64,000 nt of DNA from Halobacillus salinus (GTDB lineage Bacteria > Bacillota > Bacilli > Bacillales > Halobacillaceae), in NCBI RefSeq assembly GCF_004684905.1, contig NZ_SRJC01000001.1, positions 992,001 through 1,056,000 on the forward strand, written 5' to 3'. The translations under genes were made by a program, and so were the position numbers. Every line of letters starts with the position of its first letter. The stretch's first letter is position 1. The notes beneath the pieces are model-generated. The model did not search any database, was not told the origin of the DNA, and saw only the letters and a list, made by a program, of their open reading frames with translations. Positions 7,926 to 16,701 of the stretch are shown here, piece by piece.

Positions 7926-8433
7926 ATTCCTCTATGGATTGATGGAGCGTTTTGAACTTCTCTTTCATGACAGAAGTATCAGCGAAGTAATCGTGGATGC
8001 CTTGATGGCGCTTGGTGAAGGCAATGACGATATACGGCAGACCTCCGATTGCCATACTAATGTAGCGGCCTATGCATTCTCGGAAAATAATTTGCCCGTT
8101 TGTAAGAGAATCGCCATTGAGTGACTCCACGGAAAGCCCGAAAATCATTTTACCTAAAGTTGCTTTGAAGTACTTAGTCATGAGAACAAAGTACAGGAAG
8201 AAAACCAACGTGGTAAGTAAATTGTTGACGCTGAAGAAATCGATCCACAGTTTCGCACCTTCTAGACCGCTCAACCGGATGAGTGGACGAGTGACAATGG
8301 AATTGACTCCCCAAAGTACGATAAGGTCGATCATATAGGCGAAAAATCGGATCCAAAAACCTGCAAAGAGTAATTGCTGAAGGGCTTCCTTCTGTCTTTT
8401 TGATATACTCATGGTCTGATCTGTAAGTTCCAA
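7924..8433 (-). CDS. yteJ: RDD-family membrane protein
   Basis: 169 residues with the RDD-domain pattern: FWIRFFAYMIDLIVLW near residues 26-41 supplies the conserved Arg and Asp, and three transmembrane segments follow. KATLGKMIFGLSVE matches the family's GKxxxGLxV signature. It starts 11 bases downstream of the sppA stop and has an AGGAGGG RBS. The sppA-yteJ pair is conserved in Bacillus. In B. subtilis YteJ is reported to modulate SppA, so a role as SppA partner is plausible here. Confidence 0.85.
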   Translation of the reverse strand: MELTDQTMSISKRQKEALQQLLFAGFWIRFFAYMIDLIVLWGVNSIVTRPLIRLSGLEGAKLWIDFFSVNNLLTTLVFFLYFVLMTKYFKATLGKMIFGLSVESLNGDSLTNGQIIFRECIGRYISMAIGGLPYIVIAFTKRHQGIHDYFADTSVMKEKFKTLHQSIEE

Positions 8434-8444
8434 AAGAATCCCTC

Positions 8445-9437
8445 CTATTCATACATATACATAAGGGTCGGTCCTTGACGCTTATGAATAAGTTCTTCTA
8501 CAAGCTGAATGTCACTGTTAGGCATGAAACTCTTCGCAAAAGGTAAATAAGAGAAGAAATCTCCGACACTGTTACGGTATTCGAATACTTGTGGGTTGCC
8601 GCCTACTTGTTCTTTCAAAGCTTCCAAAGCATCATCCGTAAAGCCTATTTCATCCACCAAGCCGTTATCGACAGCCTGACTTCCTGAATAAATACGTCCG
8701 TCTGCAAGCTCGCGTACTTCACTTTCAGACATGTCTCTGCCTTCGACGATGATATTGACGAATTGTTGGTACGATTCATCTACTAGACCTTGAATAATCT
8801 CCCTCTCAGCATCTGACATTGGCTTTGTGGGACTTAGGATATCTTTGAATTCACCACTGGTAAATGTATTCCACTTAACGCCATACTCATTAGCCAACTC
8901 CTGATAATTGATGCTCTGAATAATAACACCAAGCGATCCTGTCAGTGTTTCCTTTGATGCAAAAATACGATCAGCAGGAGCAGAGATATAATATCCACCA
9001 GAAGCGGCAGTTCCACCCATGGAGACATATATTGTTTTTCCAGTCTCTTTTATTTCTTTCAGCTGTTCATGGATTTGAGCGCTCTCATACACTCCTCCCC
9101 CTGGGGAGTTCACATATAAGAGAACTGCTTTGATAGAAGAGTCCTCCTTGATGGCTTCAAGCTTCTTGATCATTAACTCATGCTGATAACCACCGCTGTT
9201 GAATGGATTCGATCCGGATGTCGGAGAGCTGACAATCGGACCTTCAATGTTGACTCTGGCAATCCGGTTGGACTGGGAGCCGTTCTCTACTATTTTTTCC
9301 TCCGGCGCTTGGTTAGAAGCGAACACGGAGGTGGAATCATCCATTTGGCTGCCGAAAAACGTTCCGACTATGCTGAAGAAGATACCTATAACGAGTACAG
9401 CAGCTGCAATAAGACTTGCGGCAATTCGTTTGTTCAT
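8445..9437 (-). CDS. sppA: Signal peptide peptidase SppA
   Basis: 330 residues with a single N-terminal membrane anchor (about 7-29) and an extracytoplasmic ClpP/crotonase-like protease domain of the short Bacillus type. The Ser-Lys catalytic dyad is visible as Ser146 in GTAASGGYY and Lys198 in TSGEFKDILSPTK, each one position from the known B. subtilis residues. YVNSPGGG near residue 110 forms the oxyanion region. It degrades leftover signal peptides and membrane peptides. Co-transcribed with yteJ. Confidence 0.95.
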   Translation of the reverse strand: MNKRIAASLIAAAVLVIGIFFSIVGTFFGSQMDDSTSVFASNQAPEEKIVENGSQSNRIARVNIEGPIVSSPTSGSNPFNSGGYQHELMIKKLEAIKEDSSIKAVLLYVNSPGGGVYESAQIHEQLKEIKETGKTIYVSMGGTAASGGYYISAPADRIFASKETLTGSLGVIIQSINYQELANEYGVKWNTFTSGEFKDILSPTKPMSDAEREIIQGLVDESYQQFVNIIVEGRDMSESEVRELADGRIYSGSQAVDNGLVDEIGFTDDALEALKEQVGGNPQVFEYRNSVGDFFSYLPFAKSFMPNSDIQLVEELIHKRQGPTLMYMYE

Positions 9438-9643
9438 CTTTTTTACCCCTTTCTATGCCTGTCATCTGTATGTACCAGGCTACTTCTGTTTATACGTTTA
9501 ACATACTTGTTAGGTTTCGCGTTAATTCCTATTTTAGCAGAGAGTAAGGAAGACAGATGAAGTGTGAATTTAAAGAATGTTCTAAAAAATACTTTCTTCT
9601 ACCATGATTTTGGATTAAACTAACAGAAACTGGAGGTGAGAGT

Positions 9644-10303
9644 ATGGAAGCCGTTATATTTGATCTGGATGGTACATTACTCGATCGTGATGCGACACTA
9701 CGAAGGTTTCTTACTGATCAATACGACCGTCATTTTTCACACATAGATGAGAAGGAATGCTTTGTGGAGTTGTTCATGGAGCTTGACCAAGGTGGGTATG
9801 TATCGAAATCAGAAGTATATGATACATTACAAAGAAAATTCGATTGGCTGCAGAATGCAAAACTGTTGTTGAATGAGTACAAGACTGGTTTAAAGCATTA
9901 TTGTGTTGCTTATGATGGTGTACATAAGATGTTAGACGGGTTGTATGGTCGATACAAGTTAGCGGTTTTAACAAATGGTACCTCGGAAATGCAAAGCGCG
10001 CATATCCGGGCATTAGGAATAGAAGCCTACTTCGATTGTATTCTCATTTCTGAAACAGAAGGCATGAAAAAACCAGAACCAGATCTGTTCAGCCGGGCAA
10101 GTAATCGTTTAGAAGTCCCATTTCAAAAGTGTGTCTTCGTAGGTGATCATCCCGAAAACGACATTGCCGGTGCACAGAATGTAGGCATGAAGGGTTACTG
10201 GAAGGTGAATGACCGATATTCTTGTGCTTTTGCAGATGAATACATAACCCACTTCAATCATCTTGTTTTTACCCTTCAAGCAGAAGAGCGGATGACAGGA
10301 TGA
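9644..10303 (+). CDS. HAD-superfamily phosphatase
   Basis: 219 residues of HAD subfamily IA. Motif I FDLDGT gives Asp7 (nucleophile) and Asp9. Motif II is LTNGTS near residue 114, motif III Lys is in KKPEP near 143, and motif IV is FVGDHPENDI. A helical cap domain lies between residues 15 and 85. It has a GGAGGTGAG RBS. Candidate activities include phosphoglycolate or nucleotide phosphatase, but the sequence does not decide. The stop overlaps the next start. Confidence 0.85.
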   Translation: MEAVIFDLDGTLLDRDATLRRFLTDQYDRHFSHIDEKECFVELFMELDQGGYVSKSEVYDTLQRKFDWLQNAKLLLNEYKTGLKHYCVAYDGVHKMLDGLYGRYKLAVLTNGTSEMQSAHIRALGIEAYFDCILISETEGMKKPEPDLFSRASNRLEVPFQKCVFVGDHPENDIAGAQNVGMKGYWKVNDRYSCAFADEYITHFNHLVFTLQAEERMTG

Positions 10304-10539
10304 TTAGAATAGTCAATAAATTATCTGTGTTCACGCTCTTTATAGCTGTTTTATTCGCACTCATCCAAGTGACCACCAACATATCTGCTTTCTTCTATGT
10401 GTTTTTATTTCTCTCGCTATATATGATTCTAAATGGGATTACTCTCTATACCGAGAAGTCCAAATCAATAGAACCAATTCTGTTTCTAGGTGTTGGTGGG
10501 TTGATCTTAGGGATTACACTAAGCAGAGTCATTGTTTAA
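10300..10539 (+). CDS. Small membrane protein, DUF3953/YczI-like
   Basis: 79 residues with three hydrophobic segments covering nearly the whole length. The pattern is that of YczI/DUF3953 proteins: FLSLYMILNGITLY in the middle and a final glycine-rich helix. ATGA overlap with the HAD gene suggests coupling. Function unknown. Confidence 0.6.
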   Translation: MIRIVNKLSVFTLFIAVLFALIQVTTNISAFFYVFLFLSLYMILNGITLYTEKSKSIEPILFLGVGGLILGITLSRVIV

Positions 10540-10743
10540 TAAGTTGAGATTTCCACGTCTATTGCAGGGGGGATTGAGAACTGGTTAAAAAGAATCAAAT
10601 AAATGGAATTAATTTCTCTATCAACCAATCTGAATTATTTATACTGTTTTATCTGTATGAAACTATGAATAATAAGTTGTGAAAACGCATTCTTGGAAGG
10701 TTTATTTACCTAATTTTTCTGTTTAATCAGATTTGACTGACTT

Positions 10744-10772
10744 TTGTTAAAAATTATTCAACTATGTATAAT
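10744..10772 (+). promoter_or_regulatory. SigA promoter of the peptide-binding lipoprotein gene
   Basis: TTGTTA (10744-10749), 17 bases, then TATAAT (10767-10772). The start codon lies about 50 bases downstream. The rest of the 10540-10823 gap is A/T rich with no coding signal. Confidence 0.65.
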
Positions 10773-10823
10773 GACATTCGTGTGCTTGTCACAAACATAC
10801 AAAAACACCTAGGAGGTTATTTT

Positions 10824-12479
10824 TTGAGACACACGAAATGGTTAATACTTAGTTTACTGCTTCTCGCAAGCACGCTTCTCACAGCGTGTTATGGAGGTGG
10901 ATCAGAAGAAACAGATGCCACTGAAGGCACTGATAAGGAAATGAAGCAAGAAATCCAATTGGTAGAAACAGCAGAGATACCGTCCATGGACTCTTCTCTG
11001 ACTATAGATGCAATCGCCTCACAGTGGCTAGGCTCAACGAAAGATGGTCTATATCGTCTCGGAAATGACGGTCAGCCGGAGCCAGGTATGGCAAAAGAAC
11101 ATACGGTGAGTGAAGATGGATTGACTTGGACATTCAATCTTCGTGAGGGAGCAAAGTGGTCGAATGGTGATGAAGTCACAGCTGATGATTTCGTATTTGC
11201 CTGGAGACGCGCCGTTGACCCAGAAACAGGTTCAGAGTATGGTCCTTATATGATGAATGGAGTTATCAAAAACGCCGAAGCTGTATCAAAAGGGGATATG
11301 AAAGTAGATCAGCTAGGTGTCCGTGCTGTTGATGATTATACGTTCGAAGTAGTATTGGAGAAGCCGACTCCGTATTTCTTATCGATGACGGCATTCGGTA
11401 CATTTCTTCCGTTAAATCAGGCTTTTGTTGAGGAGCAGGGTGACAAATATGCTCTTGATGCAAAGAATCTTCTTTCAAACGGTCCTTTCGTCATGACTGA
11501 ATGGGATCATGGTGCTGGCTGGACAGTTGAGAAGAACGAGGATTATTGGGATGCAGAGAATGTGAAGTTGGATGAGATCTCAGTAAAAGTCGTAAAAGAC
11601 GTAGCCTCTGCCGTGAACCTGTACCAGACAGATGCCGTGGATACGGTGAACTTATCTTCTGAATTCGTCGATGAATATCGCTCTTCGAGTGAGTTTAAAG
11701 TAGAGAAAGCCCCAACTACTTTCTTCCTTAAGATGAACCAAGAAAACAAAGTTCTATCCAACTTGAAAGCACGTAAAGCGATCCAACGAGTGATCGATCG
11801 TGAAAGCATGGTGGATGTCATTCTGAATAATGGATCAGTCGTTGCGGATGGTATTATGCCGAGTGACTTTGTAGAACATCCTGAAACGGGTGAAGATTTT
11901 ACGGAATTGAATGCAGATCTTGTTGAAACAAATGTAGATGAAGCACAAGAGCTATGGAAAGAAGCAAAGCAGGAGCTTGGAATCGAAACAGCTGAACTGA
12001 GATTCTTAGGTGGAGACACAGAAGTTTCGAAAAACCTTGATGCTTACTTAAAAGCTCAGCTTGAACAGCTGGAAGGCTTGACTGTTAAACTAGAAAGCGT
12101 ACCATTCAAGGTCCGTCTAGAGCGTGATACGAATATGAACTATGATTTGCAGAACTATGGTTGGGGTCCAGATTATATTGATCCGAACACATTCTTGAAC
12201 CTGTGGGTGACAGGTGGTGGAAACAATAAGACTGGATACGCTAGTGAAGAGTACGATTCCTTGATCAGCCAAGCTGCAAATGAACTAGCTCAAAAACCTG
12301 GCGAGCGATTCGATGCTTTCCTTAAAGCAGAACAGCTGTTGATCAAAGAAGATGCCGTTTTGGCACCTCTCTATCAACGTGCTCATGCACAGCTTTGGAA
12401 GCCTTACGTCAAGAACGTAACGCCTAATGCAATGGGACCTGATTATACGTTCAAATATGCTTACATTGAGAATGAATAA
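10824..12479 (+). CDS. Oligopeptide ABC transporter substrate-binding lipoprotein (OppA family)
   Basis: 551 residues of the SBP family 5 (OppA/DppA). The mature lipoprotein would begin at Cys22 in LLTAC after a basic, hydrophobic signal peptide. Typical landmarks are GLTWTFNLREGAKWSNGDEVTADDFVFAWRR cut short to the core WSNGD-VTADDFVFAW region near residue 110, and NYGWGPDYIDPNTFL near 450. TTG at 10824 is chosen because AGGAGG lies seven bases upstream; a more distal ATG at 10764 sits in the promoter. No permease or ATPase genes adjoin it, so it must dock to a transporter encoded elsewhere. A terminator follows, so it is monocistronic. Confidence 0.9.
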   Translation: MRHTKWLILSLLLLASTLLTACYGGGSEETDATEGTDKEMKQEIQLVETAEIPSMDSSLTIDAIASQWLGSTKDGLYRLGNDGQPEPGMAKEHTVSEDGLTWTFNLREGAKWSNGDEVTADDFVFAWRRAVDPETGSEYGPYMMNGVIKNAEAVSKGDMKVDQLGVRAVDDYTFEVVLEKPTPYFLSMTAFGTFLPLNQAFVEEQGDKYALDAKNLLSNGPFVMTEWDHGAGWTVEKNEDYWDAENVKLDEISVKVVKDVASAVNLYQTDAVDTVNLSSEFVDEYRSSSEFKVEKAPTTFFLKMNQENKVLSNLKARKAIQRVIDRESMVDVILNNGSVVADGIMPSDFVEHPETGEDFTELNADLVETNVDEAQELWKEAKQELGIETAELRFLGGDTEVSKNLDAYLKAQLEQLEGLTVKLESVPFKVRLERDTNMNYDLQNYGWGPDYIDPNTFLNLWVTGGGNNKTGYASEEYDSLISQAANELAQKPGERFDAFLKAEQLLIKEDAVLAPLYQRAHAQLWKPYVKNVTPNAMGPDYTFKYAYIENE

Positions 12480-12485
12480 ATGCAG

Positions 12486-12523
12486 AAAAGCTTGAGTCTA
12501 ACCAAAGACTCAAGCTTTTTTGT
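12486..12523 (+). terminator. Strong intrinsic terminator
   Basis: 14-bp perfect stem (12486-12499 with 12506-12519, AAAAGCTTGAGTCT) with loop AACCAA and a T tract. It ends the lipoprotein transcript. Confidence 0.9.
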
Positions 12524-12595
12524 TTTCTATTACAAGTATAAAAGGGAATAAGTACCACTTTGTCGAAAAAAGTAGAAGGGAGGTTGAGTGCGAAG

Positions 12596-14332
12596 ATGAA
12601 GTACAAAATAGAAACCATAAAATTAACTTCCTTTACAAGACATGCAGATGAAGTTAAAGATAGGATAGCTGTTGCGATCACTAAGTTTGAAGAAGAAGGT
12701 GTTTCAGCAGGAAATTGTATGGAAACGTTTAATGTATGCTCTGATTTGAGAATGGAAGTCAATCAGCTTTCATCGATTACTTCTTGGGTGCGTATCCAAG
12801 GAAAGCACAACCGCTTACCTGCATTCCGTTCTGTTTCAACGGAAGTAATAGAAGAATACAACCGGATGGAGCTTACTTTAAAACGCAAGTTAGCATGCCT
12901 TGAAGAATACGAATTCAATGAAGTTTTGAAGGCTGAAGGAATGTCAGATTATATCCTTTTAACAGAAGAGTGGAGAAGAAGTAATGGAGCAGCAAAGGAA
13001 GAGGAAGATTTATTGAATGACTTACAAGTCGACGGACTGAAAGCTTGGGGAGATTTCTATCATACATATATCAGCAAACTAAGCGTACCGTTTCATGAAA
13101 AACGAATGTCTGTAGGGCAGGTGTTGCAGCTCCGCTCTGATCCATGTGAGAAGATCAGGAGAGAATCATTCTATGCTTTAGAGAATCTCTGGAAAGAAGA
13201 AGGAGACGTAATCAACCGGATACTTAACCATTCTATCGGTTTTGCGGTGAAACAAAGCAAAAGGTTAGACGGGATGAATCATTATCAAGCATCTCTTAGA
13301 AACAATCATGTAAAAGACAATAGTGTTCAAGCTATGTGGGAGAGAGTGGACGCTTACCAGCCAGTATTTCAGGCCTACTTAAATGCCAAGGCAGAGTGGA
13401 TGGGAAAGTCACGGCTAGCAGCGTATGACTTTTGGGCACCACTTTCTATTGGAAAATCTACTTTTACATATGATGAAGCAGTATCATTCATCCTCATCCA
13501 ATTTGGAAAGGTCAGTCAAGAACTAAAAGCGTTTGCAGAAGATGCTATAGAAAAAGGATGGATTGATGCAGAAAATCGTCCATCTAAATCGTTCGCTGCT
13601 TCCTGCATACATTTTCCAAAGACAAGAGAATCAAGGGTTAACCTTAGTTTTGACGGAAGCTTCACGAATATATTAACGCTTGCTCATGAGCTCGGACATG
13701 CTTTTCATAATGAACAATTAAATGGGGAGCAGGGACTGCATCAGACACCTCCACTGCCTTTGGCTGAGACGAGTTCCATATTTGCTGAACTTGCTGTGTT
13801 GGAAGGGGCCATGCAGGAATGGACTGATCCTAAAGACAGACTCTTTCTACTGGATGAGAAACTCAAACGAAGTGTGATGAACTTCATGAACATACGCTCA
13901 AGGTTTGTTTTTGAACGAGCTTTTGAAGAGGAGAGGGAGAGAGGGTTTATAGAGATTGATAAGACCGACTCTATTATGAGGCAAGCTTGGGAAGCATCCT
14001 ATCAGGGCTCGTTGGTCGACCCTCCATCACGGTTTTGGGCCCTGGTCCCCCATTTCTATATGACAAATTCACCTTATTATAATTACCCCTATACAATGGG
14101 ATATCTCATATCTCTTGCTTGTATAGCAAAGGGAAAACAAGAAGAAGAGGGGGCTGGGATAGATTTTCGACTTCTACTCAAAAATTCCGGAAAAGACACA
14201 ATCGAGAATTTAGTTCGTAGGTATTTCGAAGAAGACATAGCTACTTCCGACTTTTGGGAGAAAGGGTTAGAAGAATGTGCAGAAGATGTCCGTGAATTCA
14301 CTTATCTGGTGAACCTATTAGGAGAGAATTAA
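12596..14332 (+). CDS. pepF: M3-family oligoendopeptidase (PepF-type)
   Basis: A zinc metallopeptidase of about 578 residues. The HExxH zinc motif is HELGH at residues 364-368, with the third ligand glutamate in the downstream LAETSSIFAELAV helix. This arrangement defines the thimet/PepF oligopeptidase clan, which cleaves short peptides in the cytoplasm. AAGGGAGG ends at 12583, so the ATG at 12596 is chosen over an upstream TTG at 12560 that lacks a site. Position after an oligopeptide-binding lipoprotein suggests a shared role in peptide use. It abuts the TPR gene with no gap. Confidence 0.9.
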   Translation: MKYKIETIKLTSFTRHADEVKDRIAVAITKFEEEGVSAGNCMETFNVCSDLRMEVNQLSSITSWVRIQGKHNRLPAFRSVSTEVIEEYNRMELTLKRKLACLEEYEFNEVLKAEGMSDYILLTEEWRRSNGAAKEEEDLLNDLQVDGLKAWGDFYHTYISKLSVPFHEKRMSVGQVLQLRSDPCEKIRRESFYALENLWKEEGDVINRILNHSIGFAVKQSKRLDGMNHYQASLRNNHVKDNSVQAMWERVDAYQPVFQAYLNAKAEWMGKSRLAAYDFWAPLSIGKSTFTYDEAVSFILIQFGKVSQELKAFAEDAIEKGWIDAENRPSKSFAASCIHFPKTRESRVNLSFDGSFTNILTLAHELGHAFHNEQLNGEQGLHQTPPLPLAETSSIFAELAVLEGAMQEWTDPKDRLFLLDEKLKRSVMNFMNIRSRFVFERAFEEERERGFIEIDKTDSIMRQAWEASYQGSLVDPPSRFWALVPHFYMTNSPYYNYPYTMGYLISLACIAKGKQEEEGAGIDFRLLLKNSGKDTIENLVRRYFEEDIATSDFWEKGLEECAEDVREFTYLVNLLGEN

Positions 14333-14809
14333 ATGATAGAAATAAAGGATATAGAAGAGCTAAAAAGAGCAGGCAAGTATCACAAATTAATAGAAAAACT
14401 AAAAGAAGCATTGTTTCATCAGACAGAACGAGAAAAAGGAGATCTCTATCACCACTTGGCACAGTGCCATGACGCGCTCGGATATGAGGAAGAGGCGGTC
14501 AGATATTATCGACAAGCATTGGATTGTGGAGTAAGAGAAGAATTGAAGAAAGATACATATGTTTGTTTAGCAAGTAGTTATCATGTGCTGGGACTACACG
14601 AAAGAGCACTGGATACCGCGAACAAAGGCTTGAGGGAGTTCCCTACATATAGTCCATTATCCATATTCAAGTCGTTAATATTGTTTTCAAATAAAAAAGA
14701 AGGAGATGCTTTGAAAACAGTGCTTCAAGATCTCTTAAGTACAACGAGTGATCCGGATGTAAAAAAATATGAACGTGCACTTCTCTACTATTCGAATCAA
14801 CTGACGTAA
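14333..14809 (+). CDS. Tetratricopeptide repeat protein
   Basis: 158 residues of helical repeats. Units are visible in KGDLYHHLAQCHDALGYEEEA, then TYVCLASSYHVLGLHERALD, matching the TPR consensus, with a short repeat at each end. It starts directly after the stop of the oligopeptidase gene, so co-expression is certain if that gene is transcribed. TPR proteins mediate protein contacts. A role as partner of the peptidase is inference from the context alone. Confidence 0.75.
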   Translation: MIEIKDIEELKRAGKYHKLIEKLKEALFHQTEREKGDLYHHLAQCHDALGYEEEAVRYYRQALDCGVREELKKDTYVCLASSYHVLGLHERALDTANKGLREFPTYSPLSIFKSLILFSNKKEGDALKTVLQDLLSTTSDPDVKKYERALLYYSNQLT

Positions 14810-14871
14810 CTATTGTTACCTCAAGATTCTCCGTGTACAATCAACAGTATCAATTAGAGAAGGTGTGAAGT

Positions 14872-15984
14872 ATGAAACAAGTCATTATTATCGGTGCAGG
14901 CATTCTAGGTGCCTCAACAGCCTATCATTTAGCTAAAGACGGGGTTTCCGTAACGGTTGTCGATCGCAATGAGAAAGGACAAGCAACGAAAGCAGGGGCT
15001 GGAATCGTTTGTCCATGGCTGACGAACCGAAGCAATAAAGCCTGGTACCAACTGGTGCTACAAGGGGCTCGGTACTACCCGGGGCTGATTGAAGCGTTAG
15101 AAGCAGATGGTGAGAAGGAGACCGGATATCGGCGCGTCGGTGCAATAAATATTTTTGATACGGATGAAAAATTAGCTAAGAAGTATGACTTGGCATGGAA
15201 GAGGAGAGAAGAAGCACCCGAGATGGGGGATATAACGAAACTATCACCAAGTGAAACGAAAGAGATGTTCCCGGTTTTGGATGATTCCTATCGTGCTTTA
15301 CATATAAGTGGCGGAGCCCGGGTAAATGGTGGAGCATTGAATCGAGCGTTATTGAATGCTGCTAGACGCTACGGAGCAAATGTGATTCATGGAGATGCTT
15401 CCTTGTATGAAGAGAATCAAACAGTAAAAGGTGTTCGAGTAAAAGACCAAGTACTCCCATGTGATGAAGTGGTGGTGGCAAACGGTGCCTGGTCTAAAGA
15501 ACTGTTTCAACAAGTTGGAATCAAAGTAAAAACAACCTTCGAAAAAGCCCAAATTGTCCACGTCAGCCTTCCACAATACAATACTGAAGAGTGGCCTGTG
15601 CTGCTTCCTCCGTATGGTCACTATCAATTAGGATTCGATGGTGGTCGAGTCGTGATTGGTGCGACAAAAGAGAAGGGGACTGGCTTTGACACAAGGGTGA
15701 CGGCAGGAGCGATTCACGAATTATTTGAGAAGGCCCTCACCGTTTCACCTGGCCTAAGAGAGGCGACTTACCTTGAAACGAAAGTGGGGTTCCGACCCTT
15801 CACTAAAGGTTCTATCCCGGCAATCGGTCGAATACCAGAGCATCCTAATGTAATTCTTGCAAATGGCCTTGGTGCATCTGGACTGACAAGCGGCCCGTTT
15901 ATCGGATCAGAAGTTTCGAAGATTGTTCAAGGGATAGAGCCTATTATTAGACTGGAGGACTTTTCTGTAGATCGGGTATTTTAG
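14872..15984 (+). CDS. FAD-dependent amine/D-amino acid oxidoreductase
   Basis: 370 residues of the DAO (DadA/glycine oxidase) family. The dinucleotide-binding motif is IIGAGILGASTAYHLA (glycines 8, 10 and 13), followed by the acidic VVDRN. A C-terminal NGLGASGLTSGPFIG closes the FAD site. It most resembles B. subtilis YurR. It probably oxidises the C-N bond of a D-amino acid or N-methylated amine, but the substrate is not evident. It has a good AGAAGGTGTG RBS and is monocistronic. Confidence 0.85.
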   Translation: MKQVIIIGAGILGASTAYHLAKDGVSVTVVDRNEKGQATKAGAGIVCPWLTNRSNKAWYQLVLQGARYYPGLIEALEADGEKETGYRRVGAINIFDTDEKLAKKYDLAWKRREEAPEMGDITKLSPSETKEMFPVLDDSYRALHISGGARVNGGALNRALLNAARRYGANVIHGDASLYEENQTVKGVRVKDQVLPCDEVVVANGAWSKELFQQVGIKVKTTFEKAQIVHVSLPQYNTEEWPVLLPPYGHYQLGFDGGRVVIGATKEKGTGFDTRVTAGAIHELFEKALTVSPGLREATYLETKVGFRPFTKGSIPAIGRIPEHPNVILANGLGASGLTSGPFIGSEVSKIVQGIEPIIRLEDFSVDRVF

Positions 15985-16086
15985 TAAACGTGCATTAGTA
16001 CTCTCCGTTGAGGCTACTTGTTCACCCAATACATGGTTTTTCAATTTTAGTCTCCATCGTAATAAACAAGAGAGGGGGAAGACATC

Positions 16087-16677
16087 TTGGTATATATTGT
16101 GCTTGGTTCCGTATGTATCATAGTACTGATTGTTTTGGTAGCTGCTGATAAACTGGCGACTTTCTCAGCGATGATGAGCAGTTTCACATCAAGAACATAT
16201 AAGAGGCTTATGGTAATATTGTCTATTGCTACTGTTGCCTTTCTATCATATGGAATTTACTACGAACTTACTTATCAGCCTCCTTTCTTGGATATTTCAG
16301 TGGACGGGGAACCTTACACAGTGTTTGGTGACATTGGCGAGTTAGGATACTATTCTGAGACGTTAGTGTATAAGGGAGAGCAATTGGACATGAACTTCGT
16401 ATCTTGGGATAAGGTCGATCTTAGTCGAGCAGAACTTATTATCGAGTACCCGTCTGGGGAAGAACAAACCCGAGATTTGAAGGGAGCTGCTATCGACTTA
16501 TCTACTATTACAGTCAGAGGGGACGTTGATCCAATTCAATCTGTTTATCGTATGGAACCAATCACATTCATTGAAGAAGGAGGCATCACCGTCACTGTAT
16601 TGGACAGTGATGAGGTGATAGGAGATTTCCACTTAGAAGTGAAAAGACGTGAAAACGCTCAGGAAAGCGAATCCTGA
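16087..16677 (+). CDS. Membrane-anchored protein of unknown function
   Basis: 196 residues with two N-terminal hydrophobic helices (about 2-20 and 39-59), then an extracytoplasmic domain of about 135 residues that looks beta-rich and acidic. TTG at 16087 follows AGAGAGGGGGA. I recognise no family and no motif. It is flanked by an FAD oxidoreductase gene and a convergent MFS gene, neither of which indicates a role. Confidence 0.65.
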   Translation: MVYIVLGSVCIIVLIVLVAADKLATFSAMMSSFTSRTYKRLMVILSIATVAFLSYGIYYELTYQPPFLDISVDGEPYTVFGDIGELGYYSETLVYKGEQLDMNFVSWDKVDLSRAELIIEYPSGEEQTRDLKGAAIDLSTITVRGDVDPIQSVYRMEPITFIEEGGITVTVLDSDEVIGDFHLEVKRRENAQESES

Positions 16678-16690
16678 GCGTTTATTTATT
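16653..16690. terminator. Bidirectional terminator
   Basis: 12-bp perfect stem AAACGCTCAGGA (16653-16664) with its complement at 16672-16683, overlapping the stop codon of the plus-strand gene. T-rich sequence follows on the plus strand. It lies between two convergent genes. Confidence 0.8.
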
Positions 16691-16701
16691 CCTATTAAGT
16701 T

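Noticed and set aside
10680-10693. cre-like TGAAAACGCATTCT upstream of the peptide-binding lipoprotein
   Set aside because: Two mismatches at conserved positions and it lies about 60 bases above the promoter; too weak to call.
11543-12019. 158-codon frame antisense to the peptide-binding lipoprotein gene
   Set aside because: Serine/threonine-rich shadow of the real coding strand with no RBS or family pattern.
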